Assembly: GCA_018894105.1 (NCBI GenBank)
Contig: CM032124.1
Span: forward strand, 39,218,277-39,282,276
DNA from: Jacaranda mimosifolia
Lineage: Eukaryota > Streptophyta > Magnoliopsida > Lamiales > Bignoniaceae
Direction: 5' to 3'
DNA length: 64,000 nt
In this document: piece by piece, positions 36,569-49,500 of the stretch
Position numbering within the stretch: position 1 is the first letter of the stretch
Layout of the letters: every line of letters begins with the position of its first letter
The notes under the pieces: generated by a model
What the model saw: the letters and a program-made list of their open reading frames with translations, nothing else
The model's database searches: none
What the model was told of the DNA's origin: nothing
Program-made: the position numbers and the translations under genes

Positions 36569-37970
36569 ATGAAGGTGAGGAACAGTGAGAAATGAAATGT
36601 CCCTTGTTTTTTTGTTAGAAACAACATCGTTACTAAGTGTTGAATTGATCTTTTCATCTGCAGTTCTTCAACTGGATGCAGAGTAAGTTCAATGGAGGAC
36701 AAGCCGATAAGAGGCCTAATGCAGCTTCTACTACGAGTAAGTCATTTTTTCATAGTCATTTTTGTTCTTCTTCTATGGTTTTTCCTTTTTTGATAAGTTG
36801 GTGATCTTATATGATATGAGATATGACATGGAATGAAAACTTTTGCTAGTTTTTCTAACACTTGCGGATGATATTGTAGTCATCTGATCAGTTCAGTAAT
36901 GTTTCATCTTCTATTCTATTTCATAGATATATGCTGCAGATTATGTACGCCTTACATGATTACGTAAAATGGAATAAAAGACCAAAAAAGGGCTTATGAC
37001 AGATAGGAAAAATCTAAAAAATCTATGCAATTTGCATTATGCAGATCATACAAAGAAAGAAGCTCATAAGGAAGAATTCAGCGACTGGCCTGATGGATTG
37101 CTGGCGATCGGAACTTTTGGCAACACAGATCTAAGAGACAGTACGCAAGAGATTGAAGAAGTTGAACAGAATCAAGAAAGTGAAATTCCTCAAGAAGAAG
37201 AATGTTCCTCTCCGGATTTCTCAGAGTTCACATCTGAAGAAGTAGGGAAGTTACAAAAGGAGTTGACAAAACTTTTATCAAGAAAACCGGCCTCAAAAGC
37301 TCAGGAAGAACCGATGGCAGATCTACCGTTGGATAGATTCCTCAACTGCCCTTCAAGCTTGGAAGTAGACCGGACTACTTCAAATCGGTTCAGCACTTAT
37401 TCGGACGATAAAGATGAGGAAGAAATTGATCGGACCATTAGGATTATCCTCGGAAGATGCAAAGATGTTTGTGAGAAAAAGAAGAAGAAAACTATTGGGA
37501 AGAACTCATTGTCTTTTCTTGTAAAGAAGATGTTTGTTTGCAGAAGTGGATTTGGACCAACTCCTAGTTTGAGAGATACATTTCAAGAATCAAGAATGGA
37601 GAAGGTATCCTTATTTTGGTTCACTCAAAACTGTAAAATCCCCTGTTTTAACACCAACAATTGATCTTAATATCATACTTATCTTGAACTATTTATAGCT
37701 TCTGAGGACAATGCTGACAAAGAAGATATACCCTCAGAAGTCTTCAAGAACGCCATCGACAAAGAAGTACCTAGAGGATCATAGGCCTAAAACGAAGGCA
37801 GAAAACGAAGAGGAAGCACAAAATAAAAGCCGGGAGGGATCTAAATGGGTCAAAACGGATTCCGAATGTGAGTTCCATTCCTTTTTTTCCCAAAAATAAA
37901 TAAATATCAGTATGGCAACTGAAAAACCTTCTTACATTTCTGGTTTGCAGATATTGTCCTGGAGATTTAG
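36569..37970 (+). CDS. LAZY/DRO1 (IGT family) gravitropism protein
   Basis: Five exons (36569-36574, 36664-36736, 37045-37604, 37699-37867, 37951-37970) give 275 residues. LAZY proteins couple statolith sedimentation to polar auxin transport and set branch or root angle. The first exon is only ATGAAG, as in other IGT-family genes. Exon 2 begins FFNWMQSKFNGG. The IGT motif is in WPDGLLAIGTFG (41-52). Residues 213-226 read KLLRTMLTKKIYPQ, the conserved region before the C terminus. The last 20-nt exon completes YIVLEI (270-275), the C-terminal CCL motif that recruits RLD proteins. The middle is acidic and low-complexity. Length (about 255-400 in the family) and the strong CCL end fit the LAZY2/3/4-DRO1 side rather than LAZY1. 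The exact paralogue is uncertain. An AATAAA lies at 38079-38084. Confidence 0.92.
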
Positions 37971-38479
37971 ATTCTTGCACCAGTTGATCAAGGCTAAATT
38001 TGTTTTGGTGCTCATCTTGAGTTGAAGAAGATAATTGGGATCATGGCCAAAGTTTGGATTTCATGAAGAGAATTTATCAATAAAAATACTCATTGCTGCA
38101 GGCTGGCTCATGAAGTGACCATTTTACTATGCAACTGAAAAAAAACCTTCTTGTGGATTGGAAGGGAACTTTCTGTCCCTTTTTTTTTTCATGGTTGTGT
38201 CCATTATGGATGCAGCACATGTTATGTAGTATTCTCACTGATTTTTCTGTAGTTCTTTTCTGTGCTACTGTGGACATTTTCTTCAGTTGTAAGGCACTGC
38301 ATACATTTTTCTACATGTGTTCTGGCTAGTTCAAGAATCTAAAAGTCTATGAAGTATGTTTCTACTCCCTAAAGCTTGAAAGTTAGCAGATTGGTCCATA
38401 ATATGTTTGATTTGGAAAGAACTATAGTTTGTAAAGGCTCATCAACTACTATAAGGGAGTAGAATTTGGTTCGTCTCGT

Positions 38480-38754
38480 CCAACCTGTTCTGCTCGCTCA
38501 CTCTTCTTCGAGTAAATATTATGTATTTTACGATTGTTTTAAATAAAATGACATTCAGTGGCTTCAATAAGAAAAAAATAAGCAGATGGACTATCATTTT
38601 AAATACAATAAACATATTATGTATTTTAGTCCAAGTTGTTCTATTCTCTCACTCTTCTTTGAGTAAATATTACGTATTTTACAATTATTTTAAATAAAAC
38701 AACGTTCGGTGGCTTCAATATAAGAAAAATAAGTAGATGGACTATCATTTAAAC
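38480..38754. repeat. Two-unit tandem repeat, period about 151 bp
   Basis: The units begin ccaacctgttctgctcgctc (38480) and ccaagttgttctattctctc (38631). Both run through ttcttygagtaaatatta, a shared gcttcaata and gatggactatcattt. About 27 bp between the units is not shared. Confidence 0.8.
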
Positions 38755-39598
38755 GTGGTAAAGATGCAAGATACTAATACAAAATTCATAAAAAGAGAAT
38801 TTTAATTTTTGAGTTTATGTATAATTGTATTTTTCTTGATGCATATATTGAACATCAATTTATAAATAATAATTTCACTTATTCAATTTTATAAGCACAA
38901 TTCATTTACAAAACCAAAAATGACTCAATTAAATAATTCAATGCATTAAGAATCCTATATCATCATTATATTTACTTTTCTCACATGATAAAATACGTTG
39001 AATATAGCCTATAGTATATGAAATCATATTCTAATAGTTAAACCTAGTGATGCATGAACTTTTCATATCACAACAAGCCACTCACACTTTTGAACAAAGT
39101 TAAAGCTAAAAAGAGAGCTACAAAAAGACTAAAGAAAGGATGGCTAATTGATGACAAACGAATTATATCATATCTACTTTAATTAATAATAAATATTTGA
39201 CTATGCTAAAATTTTCAGCACACTATAGAGACCCCTACTAAATTTTAATATAAGAAAAAGAACAATTCCTTTGTTTTAAAAAAATCAAACATAATAGATA
39301 GTTGGAATCGAATTGACATTGATATATATATATATATCGATTTGATATAAACTTCATTAGTTGGAATAAGTTTGATAATAGAATATAAAATTTTGATAAT
39401 TTTTCTATTTAATGAATGAAGAATTTGCCTTAAAACTTATATCTTGCATCCACCACATCATATGTGCTTTAATAGGAATTACGCAGAGGTAGATGAAAAA
39501 ATACCCGCCCATCATCCAGTGAATAAAGTAGATTACATAATTTAGAGATTTATGACTTATCGTATTCAATGATGACTTTGATAGATCGGTAGTATTAA

Positions 39599-39989
39599 GA
39601 GAGTGTTTGGGTAAGCTTATAAGCTTCTCAAAACATCTTATAAGATATTTAAGAGCTCATAAGATATGAAAAAATATTTGGTAATTTGTTTTTAGAAAAA
39701 AACTTATAAGTTCATAAAATAAGATGTTAAGAGCTTATAAACTCTTTTTAAAAAAGCAATGAATGCCTAACTTATTTTGAAAATATTAACAAGTTAGCTT
39801 AATTTTAATCATATTAATTACAAAAATGACATTACTAACATCTTACAAGCCACAAGATATTATTTTATCCAAACATTTTAAAATTTTATTTTTTTTTCAA
39901 AAAAATCTAACATTTGAGAAGCTCAAAAAATATTTTATAAGATATAGGAGTTTATGATACCTTTTAAATAAAATTAACTAAATACCCTC
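39599..39989. mobile_element. Tourist-like MITE
   Basis: This 391-bp element has termini gagagtgtttgggtaagctt and the complement of gagggtatttagtt. It is flanked by taa on both sides (39596-39598, 39990-39992), the PIF/Harbinger target duplication. The interior is rich in cttataagat-type inverted motifs. Non-coding. Confidence 0.7.
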
Positions 39990-40576
39990 TAAGTCAAATC
40001 ACTTTAATAATAGATGTTTGTTGGCATTCTAATAAAAAATGAAATCAAATAAGACCAAAAGTAGAGGAGAAAGCGACAAAGTAGGTGCTTCAATGAGATA
40101 ACCCAATATCTTGAGGGTCAAAATGCAAATCTAAAAACATGAAAGTCTAAATTGCAGAAATAAGAGAAGGCCAAAACAATTGCTGGAAGCCCCTAACGAA
40201 ACAAGCACCAGTTAGAAAACAAAGGCAAGCACCATTTTCATAGTAAAGCTTGAACACAATAACTCTGTGCCTCCACCCCCGAATTTGGGGATAGGCCCAT
40301 ACCCATGAGTAATTAGGGTTTTCCCGGATCAGATCTTCAACAAAAAGTCAACATAAACCACCCTCACTTTCATACCTTCCCGTTTTCACGTTTTCTTGAA
40401 TTAGCTGGTTTATCAAAGTTCAGATTTTTTTTTTATTTTCCCTCTTTTTGTGGTGGGGGTAATAAAAGAGGGCAAATCTGAGCTGCCAATGCAATTTGTT
40501 TCACTGAAGTTGGTGGATTTTTCGGTGGGTTTTTTGGTAATACCGAAAAAGTTGAAGTCTTGTTTCGAGCTCATCA

Positions 40577-42925
40577 ATGTCGTGGGCAGGCCCGGAAGAT
40601 GTTTACCTCTCTACCTCTCTTGCCAGCTATCTTGACAGTAAGTTTTTCTTATTTACTTTATTTTTCCCTCTCTTTTTTCGTGTGTGAGTCAGCTTTGTTG
40701 TTATTGAAAATTTGAAGTGTTAAATATAAATATATGGTGAAGTGCTTGGTGATATTTTTTTATGTGGGTTTTTGTTGAAATCTGTATTTTGGAGTTAAAA
40801 ATTAGAATTTGAAATTCTTCATCTGTCCCTTGAGCTTTCTATTTTGTTACTTGGGGAGTTCTTGAATTAGTTGTTTCAGTATTCTTGTTGGGGAGATTTT
40901 GTGTTGAAATGGTCTTTTCTGAGTAATTATGGTTTGTTTCTTTATCATTTTCTTCTGTGAAATCATGTGGACATAATAAAGATAATGGGATGCAACCTGG
41001 TACATAGTAGCAAGTTAGCCTCTTTATCAAGTCCTGAAGTATAAATTGAGGAGGTGTTTTTTCACTTTTGTAAGTAAATGGAGTAAGATGATTTGCTGCA
41101 TGGTTTAGACAGGTAAACTGGTTTGAAAAAAACAATTTGTCAGGAATGCTGATAGGTGCTTGACACTTTTTCTAGTCGAAGATGAATCTTGTTAGAAAAT
41201 GATGTTATTGTGCATTAACCTTTAGTCTAGACATGATGAGTTGGGATTCTATTTTTTTCACTTTACAAAAGAAGACAACTGGGTATTTGTCAAGTTGGAA
41301 TTTAGTCAATTTAGATTGGTAAGGCAACCTCAGCCTCAGCATGAGGAGAACAAGTATATAAAGCCAAACTTTTCTATATATGTCTTTTTCTACCCTGATT
41401 TTGCAATTACAGTACTTGCCATCATAACGGTAAGATATGTTGAAACGCTTAACAGATTGAAAAGGCATGATTCGTGTTGTGTTCTGTAGAAACTAGGAAA
41501 ACTTTTAATGGAACTCTGTGTAATGAAAATAACTCTCACTTTGTTTCCTGCAACCTTGTTACTGCAAACTTCAGATGATTGTCTTAGACTATTGCTCTGA
41601 CAATGAGCAAATGTCAATTTTCTACCAAAAGTTTAGTTAAGTGATAATGAGCGATTGGAAAGACAGAAATAGAAGATGGGTTTATGTTCTAGGAGAAGAA
41701 ATTTTGGTTTAGACCTTTATTTTCTTTGTGATGTAACACAAGTGCAAATCCCCTTTACTTGTATGGTCACCGCTATTTGGTCATTTAACCACAGTATATA
41801 ACAATCTCATCAGAATATAAAATGATTCGGCTTTTCTTCCTCTTTTATTTCGTGTGTGTGTGTGTGTGTGTGTATTATAGCTGCATACATCTATTCGTGT
41901 AAGTGAATTGTATTTTATGAAAATTGATTACATTAAAGTTCATATAACTTGGTTTTGGAGATCGATGGTTAATTACTATTGAAGGATGAGAACTACAATC
42001 ATTTCTATCCAGTTAGTGTCTCTATATGTTTGTTGATTGTCTTCGGTGTATATGTCCAATTACTATAATTCCAATATGTTTGTTAATGTGCATGCTTTAA
42101 GATTTCTTCTGTAATTAGTACTTTATATCACTTCAAATATGTAGCATTTGTTGTCATCATTGTTTATTTGTCATGGACCTCATGATTGTGACTTTGGTGG
42201 CTGATTAATTTCAGACATTGACTGCCCATGTTTGTATCGTGTCTGCCCTGTCCTTATCATCAACAATTTTGAATTGAAATTTCCTCTTTTTCACAGAGAA
42301 ACTTCTTGTATTACTTCGTGATGGCCGAAAACTATTAGGGATTCTTCGTTCCTTTGATCAATTTGGTACGACCTTGAATTTGTTGCATATTCTGCCTCCC
42401 GGTTTTCTCAATCATTAGCTATCTAACAAAACTTGATACCTTATTCGTAGCTAATGCTGTTCTAGAAGGTGCATGTGAGCGTGCTATTGTTGGTGAACTC
42501 TATTGTGACATCCCATTGGGTCTTTATGTTATCCGTGGGGAAAATGTTGTCTTAATTGGCGAGCTGGTATGTGCATTTTATTTCGCAAAAATTACTTTTC
42601 ATAACTTCCCACTTCTTCTATTGTCTTACATAAGACGTGAGTCGGCTGGTCAGGACTTGGACAAAGAGGAGCTTCCCCCTCACATGACTCGTGTCTCAGA
42701 AGCTGAAATAAGAAGGGTATCTTAATGAAATAGCTTTTCTTCTTTTTCTTTATAGAGACTTACTAGATAATTTACCTCTTATCCAAATTTAGTTATTCAT
42801 TAAAAGTTTTGAGTCATCTGAATAGAACCCATCTCCTCTTGGTGCAGGCACAGAAAGCCGATCGGGAAGCTTCAGACCTAAAGGGTATGATGAAAAAGAG
42901 GATGGATTTCCTCGACATGGATTGA
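40577..42925 (+). CDS. LSM1: LSM1, cytoplasmic mRNA-decay Sm-like protein
   Basis: Five exons (40577-40637, 42297-42365, 42451-42566, 42654-42716, 42848-42925) give 128 residues, the usual plant LSM1 length. LSM1 defines the cytoplasmic LSM1-7 ring, which binds 3' ends of deadenylated mRNA and activates decapping in P-bodies. The N terminus MSWAGPEDVYLSTSLASYLD is the plant LSM1 signature. The Sm1 motif spans KLLVLLRDGRKLLGILRSFD and ANAVLEGACERAIV. The Sm2 motif is GLYVIRGENVVLIGEL (about 76-91). The C-terminal helix ends KKRMDFLDMD. Intron 1 is 1.66 kb and carries a GT microsatellite (41851-41873). All introns are GT-AG with continuous frame. It could be either of two LSM1 paralogues common in plants. 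Confidence 0.97.
41851..41873. repeat. GT microsatellite in LSM1 intron 1
   Basis: About eleven GT units in a row. Confidence 0.9.
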
Positions 42926-43850
42926 TGCATAAACTTTCGACATCCAGCTCTTCGTTTTGCTTTGCTTCAAGGCCATGCCACGACGTCTGCAAATATTATC
43001 GCAGATTGGGCAGCATGCTGGAAACTATTACTTGGCTGGACTGTCGTTTTGCTTCTGCCTCAATTTCTCCCAGAATTCACAAATCTAGTCCTACAAGATT
43101 TGAGAAACAGATTATTAGTTTTTGCTTCTGACAATGTTAAGTATGAATTTCATCATCATGGATTTTACTATGTTTAAACATCTGAGTTCTTCCATAGTAT
43201 TTTGTTTCTGGAAGGATGTCAGAATTTGTTCTTATTTGGCTGATTGTGTAGACAAAGTGGAGGGGGTGTAGAAGTTTGTCTTTCATTTGTAGCCCAATCG
43301 ATATATGAATTGTTGAATTTGGGGTATGGACTGTTACATTTTCTGCCCAAATTGGAATAATGTGTCACGCCTCTGGTCTGCGAGTCTATTAGATACGAAC
43401 AAAGTCTTCAAAGTATGTTGAATGCAACCTCAAATTGGATTATGATATGATCGAGTATATTTAAATTGGGTTATAAATATGATCGATTTAATTTTTTTTT
43501 TTGTAATTCTATATAATACAACCTTAAATTGGGTTATGAATATGAAAATTTAGCCTTTTATCTTCAAATTTATCGAACACAACACAATTTTAAATTAAGT
43601 TGTAAATGCAAACAATTGGTCTCGAAGAAATATTCATTGGAATATCCAGGCAATGTTTGGGAGTGTTTTTTCGGAATAAAATTGTTTTGGGGAAATGTAG
43701 CCAAACATGTGGCCTTTATTTCTTCAATTTCTTCATAATTAATATTTCTGAAAAGTCCATATCCTTCTACTAAGATAATCAAGTAGCCCCTTCATTTTTC
43801 ATTCTCCCATGCTTTGACCCAAACACAGTGCTTGTCCCTTCCTTCAAAAG

Positions 43851-44535
43851 TAGGGATGGTAGTGGGACAGGTTTGGGGCAGATTAGGCTCGCCCCGTATC
43901 CCGCCCCGCCTCATCCCGATGGGTTGGCAGGTTAAACCCATCAACCCGAAAAGCATTAGAAAATTTGGAATTAGTTAAAAAAACATCAAATCAGAACCAA
44001 TTAACAATAATTAAAATTCGAATTTCAGGTACAAAAATAAAAAAATCCATGCAAACAAGATAAGATTCTAGAAACAAAATAAGAGATAAAAATAGAATTA
44101 AAGTAATAATCAGCACAAGATCTAAATTTTTATACATTGTGAGTTTGACAGTAAACTGAAACAAAAAAACTCGAAATTTTTAAATCCAATAAGCTTCTAC
44201 CATATAGTTCTAATCCCCATCTAAATTAACTCTTCCCACATTCTTCAACATCTTCTTCTTCATCAAGCATAGTTGGACATTATTTTTAATTAAAAAATAT
44301 AAAATAAATTATATGTAATATATTTATTATTATATGTATAAAATATTTATATGGACGGGTTTGGAGCGAGGTCGGTAAATCCTATACCACACCCCAAATA
44401 ATTATGGTTAGAAAGACCCCACTCCATATCCCGCCCCAAATAATTGGGGTTAGAAAAATTTCATCCCATACCCCATTAAATAACTCCAAATTGGGACGAG
44501 TTGAGCTTGGATTCGAGTTTTGCCCCGCCCAATTG
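43851..44535. mobile_element. Truncated hAT MITE, family of 12713-13300
   Basis: It begins tagggatggtagtggg and shares the G/C-rich 'cgccccatatcccgcccc' style sequence of 12713-13300. The expected right terminus (…ccattgccatcccta) is missing and no target duplication was found, so it is truncated. Confidence 0.5.
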
Positions 44536-44549
44536 TCCTCTCTCTCTCT

Positions 44550-44871
44550 CTCTCAATCATTATATATACATATATACTATAAATATTTTACTATTATTTT
44601 TACAATTAAAAAAATATTCAAATCTATTTTCACCTCCAAACACCAACAAAAACGCATTGATTTTACCGATACAGTATAAAATATCTCTGTCAAAACATAA
44701 ACAAACATATCAAAACTCTCAAAATCAATTTTTTTAACTATTCTATAAAACATAACCAAAAATCAATTATATTCCCCAACCCGACTTTTACATTCTCCAA
44801 TAATTCATTAAATATTCATTCTCTCAAAATACATAATAAAATCACACAAAAAACATAACCAAACATTCCCA
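44550..44871. mobile_element. PIF/Harbinger-like MITE fragment
   Basis: The stretch ends with aacataaccaaacattccc, the complement of a ggGaatgtttggttatg-type terminus. Its interior (cattgattttaccgat, aaacataaacaaac) matches 57970-58200. A candidate left end (aatgtttgggagtg) lies near 43653, before the hAT MITE, so the hAT element may be nested in it. Confidence 0.5.
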
Positions 44872-46560
44872 GAGTTTTTCAGTTACGGCTTATGTGATAT
44901 TTTTCATCTTAGCTTATATTTTTCAGTTAACTTTTTAGGTAAAGCTTATATTGTTTTTCTCCTTTCAAGTTATTAGTGGGACATAACAATTAACACAAAC
45001 AGAAATCTACATCAACATATCTCAATTGAAGCAATCTTTTGGAAAGGTTTCTGCTATAGTTTCTTATTGTACTTTCATAGGATCAATCAATTACTTCAGC
45101 TAAAGCTTATAGAAAGCTTAAGCTTATAGAAAGAACAATAACACAGGCCCAGTAACTTACCGACAGCCACCGACTTGCATATATTACATATGACTTCACA
45201 ATTAACACCATTGTCTGGTGAGGGTTGGAATCCACTGCAACCACTAACATATATAACTTCAACCTTCCTTTTTTTTTTTTCCTATTTTAAATACTCAATT
45301 TATCTAATAATATAGCTCTCGCATAAATACACATGAGATTTAGGGTAGAATCTGATGAATCTTTAGGGCACATTTGATTTGGAATATAAATAGTAGTGGA
45401 GATTTGAATAGACGGAGATAAAATGAGATTAAATAATATATCAATTTATTTGATATATAATATTAGCTTTACAATTACGTGCAATTATAATCTACCATAA
45501 TATCTTATGCATGTTTCATGTGTGAGATTAGATATGTAAATGACAAATTTATCCTCAAACTAATAAAGAGATAATATTAAAAAAAAAAAAGGAGGGCAAA
45601 TACGGGAACAAATTTTTAGTTGGGGTGCAACTATAATCACACTCCCAAGGATAAAACTATAATCCACCTTACTTAGAGCTACGGTAGCAGGTTGGCAGGA
45701 AAAATGGGCCGACCTGCTTCTATAATATCACACGTCAAACAATAGGTTAGGCTAGATTATAATATCTTATCTAACATAATCTCACATCAATGATATCATC
45801 CTTAATAAATATGTATAAGGATGACTTTAAAAACTCTGGGTGCAAATATAGTGTAAATATACGTATGTGTATGTATATATTATTCTTTAATGTTATTTCC
45901 TTCCCGATAATATATTAAATGGCCCATTTATAAAATGTTGAAACGATTTTGATCACAGAACTTCGAAATCTATATTTAGTTGTATTTTAAAATATTTTTC
46001 ATCATACTTATAGATTGAGGAGGGATCTATTGTTTACTATTCATGAAAATCTCTTATTAATTAAAGTCTCTTACGCACAAAAAAAAAACAAATTGCCAGT
46101 TGTAAATTTAAATAATGAGTAAATTTTTATTCTTTTTAGTCAAAACAAAAGAAATAACAATTGATTATTGTTATTTATTTTTTCTCGTGGTTAGATACAT
46201 GCTAATTTTACCTTAGTTGAAATGTGAAAAAAAATGATGTAATTCAAAGCTAATATGTTTTTATTAATTATCATATATAAAAAATGTTGAATAACAAAAG
46301 AGATACTTAAATCGTTAATCGTATCATCATCGCGGCGGTTCAGATTCATCCTAAAGATTTGGTAATTGGGATGTCAACAGTGTGCTCGACGCACCATATC
46401 ATTTCCCTCCCATTGTTTATTGAATAAGTTTAACCATAGTTAAAGATACGCGGCCTAACAGAGTAATGCTCTCCGAGTGTTTTTCGCCTTCTTCGCCATT
46501 TCTCGCTCTACGGCAGATCCGCGCACGTTTTAAGCTCAACTCAACTTCCACGCGGCAGCA

Positions 46561-49500
46561 ATGCTACGCTTGAGCTCCGTGATTACCATTCTACATCTGG
46601 CGGCAGCGCTGCTGCTCGTTTGCATTGACGCGTCGGTGCATGAGTACGATGGAGAGAAATTCGTCGCGAAAGGCAATTCGTTTGTTGTACACGGCGGAAG
46701 CGAGGGAATTTACTCTTCTTCCCCTGGACTCAACGAGTCCTCCGCCGCGGACTCTTTTATTCGGTGAATTTTTGCTCTTTCTCTGCTTCAATTTTGTTGA
46801 CATGATTTGTGGCTTAATTTGGTGTGTTTTTTCTCGGTTTGATATCATCTTTGTTTGATTATGGTATTTTAGCTTGATCTCAATTAAATCAGCTTTGTTG
46901 AGATCTATGTTGACTGTAAATAAGTATAAGATCGTGCAAATGATTATTGTTTGTTTGTGAATGAAATGCTTCAGATCTTTACATTATGTTCATTCTGAAT
47001 GTAGAAATGTTGAAGATTATGTGAGCTCGATCGACCTTTCATAGTTTCAAATCCATAGTTATTCCATTAGATAGCTTGAGAGAGGATACCTGCCCGTTTT
47101 TCAATTCGAATAGTGTTATTACAGTTGAAAAATTGACTAGAGCATTAAGTAGATTGCAATGTTCGTTGTTCTTACAAGAAATGGTTTTGCATTAATGCCT
47201 TTGTTTTTTGAGTTGACCAATCGGGAACGGTTTATGTAAAGACAACTGTTGACTTTCAATTTAGCTAAGTTTTGGATGTGGTTTTTAATCTCAATGCTAA
47301 TAAATACTAATGCAAGCCTCTGGTATTGATAGCTAATATTCTGAAATCTGAACATCAGTGCCTTATTTATTTTTTCAAATATTATTGAACCTCATCATAG
47401 TGGTTTCCGGTTAAAGGACGGCAAAAGAAATCAAAATTTTTCTACGCTAACTGGTTTGGAATCTGATAGCTGGGACAAGCAAGTAACTCTGTATAAATAT
47501 TCTACTTCTCCTGATCCATGTTTGAAGTCTTGTTCTTCAAGTTATTATCTCTTACTCCAAGAGATATCTAATTTTTTTTTTTTTCTATTCAAACCAGATT
47601 TGAAAAGGTTATATTCCGGAGGCCTTTAGAGTTTTCTAATTTAAGCTCAGGATCAGTTCATGCAATTGTTTTTGAGGTGGATGATAGGGAAACAATAGGT
47701 GGCTCTGCCTATGGGGGTCAAAGAGCTGTGTGTTGCACTGCAGATCTTGCAAAACTTGGAGTTTGCAAGCAAGGTCAAATCATTCACCGCCCATCAACTA
47801 CTAATCCAGGTTGGCCTCAAGTATTTGGTGCCTCATTTGACATTGATATGACCGAGACTATTCTGCATCCAAGATCAATACAAATTACAAAAACTGGAAT
47901 GTACAACCTGTATTTCATTCACTGTGATCCACAACTTAAAGATGTCGTTGTTGATGGGAAGACTGTGTGGAAAAATCCTACCGGTTACCTACCTGGTAGA
48001 ATGGCACCACTTATGAAGTTCTATGGGTTTATCTCTCTTGCATTTGTGTTGCTTGGAATCTTCTGGTTTTCACAGTATGCAAGATTCTGGAGAGAAGTTA
48101 TTCCATTGCAGAACTCTATTACACTTGTGATCACATTGGGAATGTTTGAGATGGCATTGTGGTATTACGATTATGCTGAGTTCAATGAAACTGGAGTCAG
48201 ACCAACTGGGATCACTGTCTGGGCCGTTACTTTTGGAACTGTGAAACAAACTGTATCACGATTGATCATCCTGATTGTTTCTATGGGTTATGGCGTAGTC
48301 AGACCCACCTTAGGTGGTCTTACATCAAAGGTTCTTCTACTCGGAGGGACTTTTTTTGTTGCATCGGAAGTGCTTGAACTGATTGAAAATGTTGGTGCTG
48401 TGAGTGATCTCTCCGGAAAAGCTAGAGTATTTTTTGTCCTTCCTGTGGCAATTTTGGATGCTTTCTTCATTCTTTGGATATTCACCTCCCTATCTTCAAC
48501 TTTGACTAAGCTTCAGGTACTTTGTTAGTATTTTGTATCTATTTGTTTCATGAATACAAGCTGACAACCTTTCTGCTCTGGCATTTTGGTTTGGTCTTCT
48601 TATATCACTCTGACTACAAATTCAAAACCTACTGATGTTGCAGTCATGTTTCTTAACATGTTGTATCTTACACTCCTTTGTTATTGGACTTCCCATGCTG
48701 TCTGAAAATATTAGAGTCTGAATGAGATAATAAAGAAAATCAATTTTGTTCAATATGATTGGCGTTTCACATGTTGTAATTGACTTTGTCTATTGTGAAA
48801 TTTTAAAATATATATTTCTTTTTTGAAGTTCAAACCTACAAATTAAGTTATTTGTTGCAGTTATGCTTACATTCAATGGGCATGCAGTATACACTCTGTT
48901 GCTAGTTTTATAGACTTGAAATCAATTTCTTCTGACGTTATCCCTCAATTGCATCTCTCCTTTACATATGATAATTTTCATTGTTCATGTGCCACCTTTC
49001 AGAGCTTCTGTACTGCTAATTAATGTTGACTCAAGTGAACTACTCTCTTCGTATTTTTTATTTTGATGCGGCAGGCTAGGAGGATGACTGCTAAATTAGA
49101 TATTTACAGGAAGTTCACAAATGCATTGGCAGTTGCAGTTATATTGTCTGTTGGCTGGATTTGCTATGAGGTAATGTTGGAATGTATTTTTCATGAGGCT
49201 ATCCCGTTCTCTATTTCTTCACACCTCCCCCCCCCCCCCCCCCCCCAATTCTGTCTTTTTCTTTTGAGTGTGTGGAGACAACAGGCAACTAGCGAAGTTA
49301 TATTGAGTAGCATATGAAAATTGGGTAGTAAACAATGCTTATAGTAGAAAATTGCTACTAGAAATCGGGCTTGAAGCTCTCACCTTACGAACAAGCCGAT
49401 AGCTGATGGTCGTTGGTCATGACCGCTGCCAAAAAATGAACATGAAGATGAATATTTCACATGGAGGAGTGTGCTGGTTATTTTTCTGATACATAATCAT

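Larger units (their letters stand above)
37971..40576. other. Spacer between LAZY and LSM1
   Basis: This spacer contains the LAZY 3' UTR, a diverged tandem duplication (38480-38754) and a MITE (39599-39989). The right end should hold the LSM1 promoter. No gene was seen. Confidence 0.55.
42926..46560. other. Spacer between LSM1 and the TMEM87-like gene
   Basis: This region contains the LSM1 3' UTR, a composite of a truncated hAT MITE (43851-44535) within a probable Harbinger-type element, and AT-rich DNA. The small frames here have no recognisable domain. The last 150 bases are GC-richer and should be promoter and leader of the next gene. Confidence 0.55.

Noticed and set aside
47401..47482. 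Alternative version of the cassette exon ending at a gtaact donor
   Set aside because: It would give the wrong phase and an immediate stop at the next exon (ATT TGA); the donor at 47491 restores the frame.
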